A stretch of DNA of 6,669 nt from JBKHBQ01 sp046542305 (GTDB lineage Bacteria > Bacteroidota > Bacteroidia > Bacteroidales > 4484-276): positions 1 to 6,669 of the forward strand of contig JBKHBQ010000219.1 in assembly GCA_046542305.1 (NCBI GenBank). The letters run 5' to 3'. Position 1 is the stretch's first letter. Each line of letters starts with the position of its first letter. The position numbers and the translations under genes were made by a program. This document shows, in pieces, positions 1 to 6,075 of the stretch. The notes beneath the pieces are model-generated. The model worked only from the letters and a program-made list of their open reading frames with translations, made no database searches and was not told the origin of the DNA.

Positions 1-1
1 A

Positions 2-322
2 AATGAATGGTACGCCATCAATAAAAAATATCCGCCCAACCTGCCCACTGTGGCCGATTATGTCGATCATATCGATCACATGGTGAAGGTGGCCGGCATC
101 GACCATGTGGGGATCGGCACCGATTTCGACGGGGGCGGCGGCGTGAACGGCTGCTACGACGTGAGCGAAATGGCCAACATTACCATCGAACTGGTCCGGC
201 GAGGCTATACCGAAGAGCAGATCAGGAAAATCTGGGGCGGAAACCTGATGCGGGTGATGCAAGAAGTGCAGGCCAGCCGGGAGAAAAATCTTGCCGGCTT
301 AAATACGGAAAAGCAAGGTTGA
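2..322 (+). CDS. Membrane dipeptidase (peptidase family M19), 3' end only
   Basis: This is the C-terminal 106 residues of a renal-dipeptidase-like zinc hydrolase; the reading frame is open to the left edge, so the start lies outside the window. M19 enzymes hydrolyse dipeptides, including some with a D-residue at the C-terminal side, using a two-zinc site in a TIM barrel. The diagnostic stretch is visible: HIDHMVKVAG followed by GIDHVGIGTDFDG. By family comparison the first His of HIDH corresponds to a zinc ligand, and the GTDFDG loop lines the substrate pocket. The tail (YTEEQIRKIWGGNLMRVM) matches the usual family ending, so the C-terminus looks intact. An internal GTG at position 50 could be read as a start, but the conserved frame continues upstream of it. 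The gene ends 68 bp before thyA in the same direction with no terminator visible, so co-transcription is possible. Substrate and cellular location cannot be judged from this fragment. Confidence 0.93.
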   Translation, partial: NEWYAINKKYPPNLPTVADYVDHIDHMVKVAGIDHVGIGTDFDGGGGVNGCYDVSEMANITIELVRRGYTEEQIRKIWGGNLMRVMQEVQASREKNLAGLNTEKQG

Positions 323-380
323 ATTTTGTAATAAGTCCTAAATCTTTCTTGCAGCTAATGGTTACAAAAATCTTTTAAAA

Positions 381-387
381 AAGGTGA
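381..387 (+). promoter_or_regulatory. Possible Shine-Dalgarno sequence of thyA
   Basis: The sequence AAGGTGA lies only 3 bases before the thyA ATG at 391. It resembles a ribosome binding site, but the spacing is short and Bacteroidota often initiate without one, so its use is uncertain. It is the only Shine-Dalgarno-like match directly in front of thyA. No convincing promoter was found in the 68-bp gap before thyA. Confidence 0.4.
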
Positions 388-390
388 TTT

Positions 391-1185
391 ATGAAGCAAT
401 ACCTGGATTTACTCGATCATGTATTGAAAACCGGCGTAAAGAAAGAAGATCGCACCGGCACGGGCACCGTCAGTGTGTTTGGCTATCAGATGCGCTTCGA
501 TCTGTCGGAAGGATTTCCGGTACTCACCACCAAAAAACTGCACCTGCGCTCGATCATTCATGAATTGCTGTGGTTTTTAAATGGCGACACCAACATCAAA
601 TACCTGAACGATAACCGTGTGACCATCTGGAACGAATGGGCCGACGAAAACGGCGACCTCGGCCCGGTTTACGGATACCAGTGGCGTAGCTGGCCCGCAG
701 CCGACGGCAGGCACATCGACCAGATCAGCCGCGTGATCGAATCGATAAAAACCAACCCCGATTCGCGCCGGCATCTTGTAAATGCATGGAATGTGGGCGA
801 GCTCGACAAAATGGCCCTGCCTCCCTGCCACATTATGTTCCAGTTTTATGTGGCCGATGGCAGGCTTTCGCTACAGATGTACCAGCGCAGCGCCGATATT
901 TTCCTGGGTGTGCCGTTCAACATTGCCTCCTATTCGCTGCTGCTGATGATGGTGGCGCAGGTTACAGGGCTGGAGCCGGGAGATTATGTGCATACCTTCG
1001 GCGATGCCCATATCTATCTCAACCACATCGACCAGGTAAAACTGCAGCTTACCCGCGATCCTTATCCGTTGCCACAAATGAAAATTAACCCGGAGGTGAA
1101 AAATATTTTCGATTTTAAGTTTGGAGATTTCGAACTCGTCAATTACACAGCCCATCCCCACATCAAAGGCGAAATCTCCGTTTAA
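391..1185 (+). CDS. thyA: Thymidylate synthase
   Basis: This enzyme converts dUMP to dTMP in the cytoplasm, using 5,10-methylene-tetrahydrofolate as methyl donor and reductant and releasing dihydrofolate. The protein is 264 aa, the same length as E. coli ThyA, and key residues fall at the same numbers. Arg21 (in DRTGTGT) and Arg126/Arg127 bind phosphate. Cys146 in ALPPCHIMFQFYV is the catalytic nucleophile. Arg166 and Asp169 are in QRSADIFLGVPFN, Asn177 contacts the pyrimidine, and His207 and Tyr209 are in GDAHIYLNH. There is no insertion of the longer L. casei type and no sign of damage. It is followed 79 bp later by folA, whose product recycles the dihydrofolate made here. The start is the ATG that gives the canonical N-terminus MKQYLDLLDHVL. 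The TAA stop sits inside the degenerate first unit of the tandem repeat that fills the gap to folA. Confidence 0.99.
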   Translation: MKQYLDLLDHVLKTGVKKEDRTGTGTVSVFGYQMRFDLSEGFPVLTTKKLHLRSIIHELLWFLNGDTNIKYLNDNRVTIWNEWADENGDLGPVYGYQWRSWPAADGRHIDQISRVIESIKTNPDSRRHLVNAWNVGELDKMALPPCHIMFQFYVADGRLSLQMYQRSADIFLGVPFNIASYSLLLMMVAQVTGLEPGDYVHTFGDAHIYLNHIDQVKLQLTRDPYPLPQMKINPEVKNIFDFKFGDFELVNYTAHPHIKGEISV

Positions 1186-1256
1186 CGAACTACTTTTAAC
1201 GAATAACTTTTAACGAATAACTTTTAACGAATAACTTTTAACGAATAACTTTTAAC
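1182..1256 (+). repeat. 14-bp tandem repeat array between thyA and folA
   Basis: Four perfect head-to-tail copies of CTTTTAACGAATAA occupy 1193-1206, 1207-1220, 1221-1234 and 1235-1248. An 8-base partial copy (CTTTTAAC) follows at 1249-1256, and a degenerate copy leads in at 1182-1192 and overlaps the thyA stop. The unit carries two TAA triplets 7 bases apart. Because 14 is not a multiple of 3, the array closes all three forward frames. It ends 8 bases before the folA ATG and therefore makes up most of the folA leader. No hairpin or spacer structure is evident. Arrays like this can change copy number by replication slippage. Whether it has any function, such as spacing or mRNA stability, is not shown by the sequence. 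Confidence 0.95.
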
Positions 1257-1264
1257 TTTTCCCA

Positions 1265-1750
1265 ATGATCTCCATCATCGTAGCAATAGCAGAAAATCAT
1301 GCCATCGGGAAAGACAACCGGTTGCTCTGGCATATTTCAGAGGATCTGAAAAGATTTAAAAGGCTCACGTCGGGCCACACCGTAATCATGGGTCGCAACA
1401 CATGGCTGTCGCTGCCCACGCGGCCATTGCCCAACCGGCTGAATATTGTCATCACCGATCATCCCGAAGATTGTTTCGAAAGCTGCGAGATGGTGGATTC
1501 AATTGATGCTGCCCTGGGCAAATGCAATCCCGGCGAGGAATGTTTCGTGATGGGCGGGGCATCTATTTACCGGCAGATGATGCCGATGGCGGATAAGCTC
1601 TACATTACACGCGTTCACAAAGCCTTCGAGGGCGACACTTTTTTTCCGGAAATTCCAACCGGCGAATGGACCATGGTGGAGTCGGAGGGCCCGCACGAAA
1701 TGGAAGACGGGAGCTTTAGCTATACTTTTGAAACGTACCTGCGGCGGTAG
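1265..1750 (+). CDS. folA: Dihydrofolate reductase
   Basis: This enzyme reduces 7,8-dihydrofolate to tetrahydrofolate with NADPH and is the usual target of trimethoprim. The 161-aa product is a normal length for a bacterial chromosomal FolA. Visible hallmarks are the N-terminal strand MISIIVAIAENHAIGKDN, Trp22 and the proton-relay acid Asp27 in LLWHISEDLKRF, and the NADPH-binding segment VIMGRNTW. LPNRLNIVIT carries Arg58, the likely equivalent of the conserved Arg that binds the glutamate tail. FVMGGASIY is the conserved Gly-Gly dinucleotide turn, and SYTFETYLRR is the C-terminal strand. The segment GRNTW has Asn where Lys or His is commoner, which is a mild variation. No Shine-Dalgarno sequence is seen; the ATG is preceded by TTTTCCCA and then the tandem repeat, but the start agrees with the family N-terminus. 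The gene is convergent with the exported peptidase gene, with only 10 bp between the two stop codons. Confidence 0.98.
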   Translation: MISIIVAIAENHAIGKDNRLLWHISEDLKRFKRLTSGHTVIMGRNTWLSLPTRPLPNRLNIVITDHPEDCFESCEMVDSIDAALGKCNPGEECFVMGGASIYRQMMPMADKLYITRVHKAFEGDTFFPEIPTGEWTMVESEGPHEMEDGSFSYTFETYLRR

Positions 1751-1760
1751 TTTATTTTTG

Positions 1761-3632
1761 CTATTCATCCCTTCCAGGAGGTGTTTGCAAAAACCTCGAA
1801 GCATTTACATCCCCGCGGAAAAGTATGAATATATTCAGGTTCACATCCTCTCCATTTACATCGATGGGAATATCTTCGAAAACCATATCACCGGCCGGAA
1901 AGCTGTCGATGATACCAATGGTGCGCTGTTGGATCAACGCGGCATCCGCCTGGTCGACAACCCCGTCATCATTCACATCGGCTGCCCTTGCGGCAAGGGC
2001 TTCGAGGGTAAATCCCGGTGTTTGCAGGTAGTGCAGTTCCGTGGCCAGCGCGTCGGTGGAGTTTACACCTCCCCAGTCCGGTACACTCCCGGGCACAATC
2101 GAGTAAATTCCGTTTCTCAGGCCGGCAAAGAGGTAGGCGCCACTGTCATCCGTAACAGTTGAATCGATCAGGCAATTGTTGTAATCCTTCAGGTACAGGT
2201 CTACTCCGGCAATCGGTGTTTTTGCAGTATCGCCATAACTCAGGATTCCTGCAATCTGAAATAATTCATGCGCGTAGGCCTTTATGCAAAGGTCGTAGTG
2301 GTAGGGTGTATTGTGTCCGGTTTGATACCAGGAGGTCGGCCATAACGCAGGATCCGGTGCCATCCAAAATTTACCGGTTTCCAGTTCGGGTTTGGCATAT
2401 CCCGCAATGGTATCTTCAATGGCGATGGGCCAGATGTTTGACGGGTCGTTCGAATCATATTTCACCTGCACATAAAAATCCTCACCGGGAGAGATGATCA
2501 CCGCCGAATCAAGATCGAAGGTATGATATCCGGGGAGATTGAGAATGATCTCCTGCTGGGCATACAGCAACCCCGAGAGGCTGTCCTGAAAATGGTCGTA
2601 AATCTTTATCTCCACACCGCAGCCGTATGACACGACAAAGGTGCCGATTTTGGTAACGGCTGCGGAACGGTCGGTGCCTTCGAATTTCACCAGGCCGTAT
2701 CCTGTTTCACTGTTGAAGCCCACGCCCCAGTAGCCGCCAATTTCGTCGTACTGATAGATGGTGGTCGCAGGTTCGTTTTCCATGGCTTCGGGCCAGTAGC
2801 CGTTGTATTTCATAAACTGTGAGTCGTTGTACGAAATGTAGTAATATCCGTTGTCGGCCCAGCTTTGCCCGTAGGTGTTTCTTACAATCCAGGCCCCCGT
2901 ACCGCCGGCTGTCTGAAGGGTGTCGTTCCATCCGATGATGCATCCCGCATGATTCACTGCGTGTGTGCCTCCGTAGAAGTAGGTGTGGTCGGGCGAAAGG
3001 TATGCTGAATTGTAATACAGCAGGCTCCACACCGGGCCGAAATCCAGCACGCTCTGCTTAATGGCATCGATATTCTGCGAAGGTGGATAGCGGGATTCAT
3101 GAATGTAATACAGCGCAGACAGATCTGAAGGGCAATCATCAGGTCCGTTGGTGCCGCCCGGATAGGGATCTTCACTCTCGAGGTACGGGCCCGATCTTCT
3201 GGCAAAATATGCCGACGACATCCAGTGGTTGCCGTAGGTGCTTCGCTCGGGAATATATTTGTGGCACCATTTCAGGTTGTTGTCCGACAGGTTGTATTCG
3301 CCCAGTCCCAGCATCAGCAGCCTCGATTCGACGGCGCCCATGGTTGAATAAGCCCAGCAGCCTCCCGGCGACTGCCCCTTTACCGGTGTCAGCCAGGGCG
3401 TGTTCCGCATATCGTAAACAACGGGAAAATCGCGGATTTCCTTTATAGAATAAATGTTCCAGGGATTGAAATCCGGCTTCACCGGAGGCAGGATCACCCC
3501 GTTTTGTTTCATTTCTTCAAATTCGGGTTCGGAAATATGGTAGTCCGGATCGGCCGGCGCTTTTTCGGGTTTTGGCTGGGCCGGCGAAAGGAACGGGATA
3601 ATCAAAAGGAAAAATATGATGATCTTTTTCAT
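1761..3632 (-). CDS. Exported C1A (papain-like) cysteine peptidase with lectin-like and dockerin-like domains
   Basis: The 623-aa product starts with a signal peptide (MKKIIIFFLLIIPFLSPA, predicted cut before Gln19) and a short linker with no obvious I29 inhibitory propeptide. The C1A peptidase domain covers about residues 68-285: oxyanion Gln87 and nucleophile Cys92 in VKGQSPGGCWAYST, His228 in HAVNHAGCIIGW, and Asn252 in WIVRNTYGQSWADNGYYYI. A lectin-like domain of the kind often joined to these peptidases follows at about 293-455 (YQYDEIGG, then GYHTFDLDSAVIISPGEDF). A carboxypeptidase-regulatory-like beta domain lies at about 459-513 (TDDSGAYLFAGL). The dockerin-like region has a partial loop GGVNSTDAL (521-529), a full calcium loop DVNDDGVVDQAD (552-563) and a final GDVNAS (607-612). 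The protein stops 11 residues later with no T9SS tail visible. The chosen ATG follows the upstream stop by one base, suggesting translational coupling, and no Shine-Dalgarno is evident. It probably acts outside the cell or at its surface; the substrate is unknown. Confidence 0.93.
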   Translation of the reverse strand: MKKIIIFFLLIIPFLSPAQPKPEKAPADPDYHISEPEFEEMKQNGVILPPVKPDFNPWNIYSIKEIRDFPVVYDMRNTPWLTPVKGQSPGGCWAYSTMGAVESRLLMLGLGEYNLSDNNLKWCHKYIPERSTYGNHWMSSAYFARRSGPYLESEDPYPGGTNGPDDCPSDLSALYYIHESRYPPSQNIDAIKQSVLDFGPVWSLLYYNSAYLSPDHTYFYGGTHAVNHAGCIIGWNDTLQTAGGTGAWIVRNTYGQSWADNGYYYISYNDSQFMKYNGYWPEAMENEPATTIYQYDEIGGYWGVGFNSETGYGLVKFEGTDRSAAVTKIGTFVVSYGCGVEIKIYDHFQDSLSGLLYAQQEIILNLPGYHTFDLDSAVIISPGEDFYVQVKYDSNDPSNIWPIAIEDTIAGYAKPELETGKFWMAPDPALWPTSWYQTGHNTPYHYDLCIKAYAHELFQIAGILSYGDTAKTPIAGVDLYLKDYNNCLIDSTVTDDSGAYLFAGLRNGIYSIVPGSVPDWGGVNSTDALATELHYLQTPGFTLEALAARAADVNDDGVVDQADAALIQQRTIGIIDSFPAGDMVFEDIPIDVNGEDVNLNIFILFRGDVNASRFLQTPPGRDE

Positions 3633-3636
3633 GTCA
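3630..3636 (-). promoter_or_regulatory. Stop/start junction TGACATG (likely translational coupling)
   Basis: Read on the minus strand, the propeller gene ends with TGA (3636-3634), one C follows, and the peptidase ATG begins at 3632. There is no room for a separate promoter and no Shine-Dalgarno in the preceding bases. Reinitiation by ribosomes that finish the upstream gene is therefore the simplest reading. Seeing the junction is certain; coupling is inferred. Confidence 0.75.
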
Positions 3637-5916
3637 GTGCTGGATGATGATTTTGAATGATCGCTTTGCTGGTTTTGCATCCTGCATTTTTGCAGTGACC
3701 TGCAAAATATAGATCCCTTCCTGAACGTCGGAAATGTTGATGCGGCTGCACTGATCCAAATTAATAAAAACCTGTTTGATTTTCCTTCCGGTGAGATCGA
3801 ACATGCTGATTTCCTGCAGGCCCGAGCCGGGTGCTTCTGCCATCCTGATTTCAAGCAGATCATCCGCAGGATTTGGAAATATCCTGATCCAATCATCATC
3901 TGGTCCGGTTTCTTCGATGGAAGCCGGCGGCTTTGCGGTACCTTCAAACCACGACAATCCTCCGGAATAATTTCCTACGAGCATGTCAGGGTAATCGTCG
4001 TCATTCAGGTTTCCGATTGCTAATGCCGTTCGCCAGCCTTCGTCGATCCACAGGTAATTTTTCATCACCAGCCTGAATTTGCCGGTAAGGTTTTCTTCGA
4101 TCTGATCGTAATAATAAATCCCGCCGAATTCCGATCCGGCAAAAAGATGCAGTTTCCCTTCATCATCCCTGAAGAAATGCGGGACACAATATCCAAAAAT
4201 GGAAAGATTGGGATTTCGCACATCCACGCCGCCCAGGCTGTCGGTAATCAATGTAAACTGCGGGTTCGATGGCGTTCCTGTATTTTGGTAGTAGCTGATT
4301 GTTCCGTTGCGCTTGCCTATGGCCAAATCGTGCAGCCCGTCGTTATTCAGGTCGAAAAGTTGCGGGGCGCTGTAGCTGCCGGGATTGATGTCCTGGTAAT
4401 TTTTGCTGATCAGTTGAAAATCGGCGGGTTCACCGTCGGCAGCAACATTTTCGAAAAACAGCAGACTTCCTTCGGAATGACCGACGAGCATATCGCCGTC
4501 GCCGTCGCCGTCAAGGTCGCCAAATGCAGGAACGGCAGCAAACACATGCTGCCCTTCGTACCTGATGGAGGCCAGAGTAGCGTAGTCCTTCGTTATGATC
4601 CGGTACTGCGGCGCGGAGGGCGAGCCCTGATTTTCGAGCAGCGCAAGCTGCGAGCGGTAGGTGCAGTACAGGTTGAGCCCCTGTCCGTAGTACGACGAAT
4701 CGAAATATCCGAAATTGCTCACCACCAGATCCTGAAGGCCGTCGCCGTTGTGATCGAACAGCACCGGCACTGCGCCGGCACCGAAATCCGGCATATCTTT
4801 CTGCAGAAAGCTTTTGGTGGTGAGTTCGAACTGCGGAGCATTATTGCTCCCGTTGTTCCGGTAAAACCAGATGTTTTCGTGGTGCCGCGATTTTTCAAGG
4901 CTCGGATCGAACACCGACACCAGCAAGTCCTTCACGCCGTCGCGATCCACATCCATATATTTCATCACCGGGAACGAGAGCAGGTCGATTGGCGTATCAT
5001 ACGCCGGAAAGGTAAATGTGTGGCTGACCATCAGCGCATCCTCGGGTGTACCTCCGTTGATGAGGAGGGCCGGGCTGCTGTAATCCACATCTCCCAGCAG
5101 CAGGTCGGGCAGGTTGTCGCTGTTTTCATCGAAGATCATGAAGGTGGAGCCTGTATGTTTGGGATCGGATTTTACCACCGGCTTCTGCCCGAAACAGGTG
5201 TCGAGGTAGATCAGGTTGCTTTCTTCGCTTTCGGCAAAACGGCCCCAGCAGTTTTCGGTTTTGCGGTAGATCAGCGAATCGGCCGTCCCATAGCGTTCCA
5301 TGGACTCGTTGAGGTGGAATTCAACGAAAGAGCCCAGCCCCCAAAAGGTCAGCAGGTCCAGGTCGCCGTCCCCGTCCAGATCGTGAATAGCGGGATAATC
5401 GGCGTAAGTGACCAGCACATTTACATAGCCGCCGCCCTGAAATGATTTGAGGTACGGATACACCACCAGTTCGAATTGCTCCTCTGCCTGTCCGGTATTC
5501 CTGAACACCCTGATCCCTGCAAAACCTTTCGAATAAGTAAAAATATCATTGCGTCCGTCGAGGTCATAATCTGCAAAAATCACCCAGTCGTATAATTGCG
5601 GAAGCTGCTCATTCAATTCAGGTGCGAACGTCCACGCATCTTCGCCTGACGCACCTGTATTCCGGTAGGTGAGGGTTTTGTTGCCGTGGCGGTCGAAAAC
5701 CACAAGATCACGCAATCCGTCCATATCCAGGTCAACTTCGCCGAACTGGCAGGCATTCATGCCGCCTGCCCAGGGAGTGGCATACTGCTGGTTCAGGCTG
5801 TCGAAAACCGCTATTTCATAGGTTTTTGTAAATCCGAAGGGAAGGTCGTACTGCGCCAGGGCAATGTGGCTGGTCTGCAAAAGCAATATTAGCAGGAAAC
5901 AATGGCGGGTTTTCAT
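3634..5916 (-). CDS. Exported FG-GAP/VCBS beta-propeller protein with T9SS type A sorting domain
   Basis: The 760-aa product begins with a signal peptide (MKTRHCFLLILLLQTSHIALA, cut before Gln22). Most of the rest is a series of calcium-loop repeats of the form DxDxDGxxD followed by hydrophobic residues. Clear or fair copies occur near residues 62-70, 117-124, 178-187, 262-271, 321-330, 387-396, 466-475, 521-530 and 635-644, with a degenerate one near 580-590. Several are followed by a FRNTG/YQNTG-P-F pattern. This fits an FG-GAP/VCBS beta-propeller, possibly of more than one domain. The last ~83 residues, starting at IRIFPNPADDLLEI and containing FDLTGRKI and EGIYILQV, are a typical type A sorting domain. 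That domain directs crossing of the outer membrane by T9SS and often anchoring at the surface. The ATG at 5916 is preferred over an in-frame TTG at 5925 because it gives a normal signal peptide and a leader compatible with the -7 element at 5945-5938. The specific binding partner is unknown. Confidence 0.94.
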   Translation of the reverse strand: MKTRHCFLLILLLQTSHIALAQYDLPFGFTKTYEIAVFDSLNQQYATPWAGGMNACQFGEVDLDMDGLRDLVVFDRHGNKTLTYRNTGASGEDAWTFAPELNEQLPQLYDWVIFADYDLDGRNDIFTYSKGFAGIRVFRNTGQAEEQFELVVYPYLKSFQGGGYVNVLVTYADYPAIHDLDGDGDLDLLTFWGLGSFVEFHLNESMERYGTADSLIYRKTENCWGRFAESEESNLIYLDTCFGQKPVVKSDPKHTGSTFMIFDENSDNLPDLLLGDVDYSSPALLINGGTPEDALMVSHTFTFPAYDTPIDLLSFPVMKYMDVDRDGVKDLLVSVFDPSLEKSRHHENIWFYRNNGSNNAPQFELTTKSFLQKDMPDFGAGAVPVLFDHNGDGLQDLVVSNFGYFDSSYYGQGLNLYCTYRSQLALLENQGSPSAPQYRIITKDYATLASIRYEGQHVFAAVPAFGDLDGDGDGDMLVGHSEGSLLFFENVAADGEPADFQLISKNYQDINPGSYSAPQLFDLNNDGLHDLAIGKRNGTISYYQNTGTPSNPQFTLITDSLGGVDVRNPNLSIFGYCVPHFFRDDEGKLHLFAGSEFGGIYYYDQIEENLTGKFRLVMKNYLWIDEGWRTALAIGNLNDDDYPDMLVGNYSGGLSWFEGTAKPPASIEETGPDDDWIRIFPNPADDLLEIRMAEAPGSGLQEISMFDLTGRKIKQVFINLDQCSRINISDVQEGIYILQVTAKMQDAKPAKRSFKIIIQH

Positions 5917-5937
5917 AATCTGCAATTTTTATCCTTA

Positions 5938-5945
5938 CAAAAATA
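5938..5945 (-). promoter_or_regulatory. Bacteroidota-type -7 element for the propeller-peptidase operon
   Basis: On the minus strand the sequence TATTTTTG matches the phylum's -7 consensus TAnnTTTG exactly. It lies 21 bases before the chosen ATG. Transcription would start roughly at 5931-5934, giving a leader of about 15 bases. No good TTTG -33 element is present at the usual distance; the nearest TTTTTTG is about 28 bases upstream, which is too far. An AAGGA at 5936-5932 would lie around the transcript's 5' end, so it is unlikely to act as a ribosome binding site. Confidence 0.5.
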
Positions 5946-6019
5946 GGTAATTAAAGGCAGCATTTTCAGCAGGCAAAAAACAAAGAAACGATTTCAAAGC
6001 GGCTTTTTCAAATAACTGC

Positions 6020-6027
6020 TATCTTCG
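6020..6027 (+). promoter_or_regulatory. Possible -7 element for the gene starting at 6076
   Basis: TATCTTCG matches the TAnnTTTG consensus with one mismatch and lies 48 bases before the ATG at 6076, implying a leader of roughly 40 bases. The -33 region is weak (TTTC at 5992-5995, with a gap of 24 bases). The rest of the 159-bp divergent gap (5917-6075) shows no other feature I can support. Confidence 0.3.
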
Positions 6028-6075
6028 TAAAAACATCCGGCGTATTCCTGTGTTTGTTAAACTAAAGCCAGATAC

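Noticed and set aside
324..348. Promoter for thyA (TTTTG at 324-328 with AATCTTTC at 341-348)
   Set aside because: The -7 candidate has two mismatches at key positions and the gap of 12 bases is too short for the Bacteroidota consensus.
577..1161. Open frames of 84-100 codons overlapping thyA in other frames
   Set aside because: They are shadows of thyA, which matches its family residue by residue over the whole length.
1182..1256. CRISPR array or integron-like repeat
   Set aside because: The copies are 14 bp and directly adjacent with no spacers, and no cas or integrase gene is nearby.
1751..1800. Rho-independent terminator between folA and the peptidase gene
   Set aside because: There is a short T-rich stretch at 1751-1759 but no stem before it. 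The AGGT/ACCT pairing near 1778-1795 would leave a loop that is too small.
1728..3448. Several + strand and minus-strand open frames of 68-144 codons inside the peptidase gene
   Set aside because: None has a recognisable domain or signal, and all lie over conserved peptidase, lectin-like or dockerin-like sequence in the real frame.
3633..3947. A 105-residue N-terminal extension of the peptidase frame
   Set aside because: It overlaps the conserved T9SS tail of the upstream gene in another frame and resembles no domain. The ATG at 3632 is followed directly by a proper signal peptide.
4493..4512. Hexamer microsatellite (GCCGTC, three copies)
   Set aside because: It simply encodes the DGDGDGD part of a calcium-binding loop in the propeller and is explained by the protein motif.
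4147..5445. A 432-codon open frame on the + strand, antisense to the propeller gene
   Set aside because: Its product is rich in Val, Ile and His in the way expected from reading Asp/Gly-rich calcium-loop codons backwards. It has no recognisable domain, and the minus-strand gene has clear motifs and a sorting tail over the same bases.
5917..5925. In-frame TTG start at 5925 for the propeller protein
   Set aside because: It adds only three residues in front of a normal MKTRHC signal peptide start, and the putative -7 element leaves almost no leader before it. It is not fully excluded, because an AAGGA lies 6 bases upstream of it.
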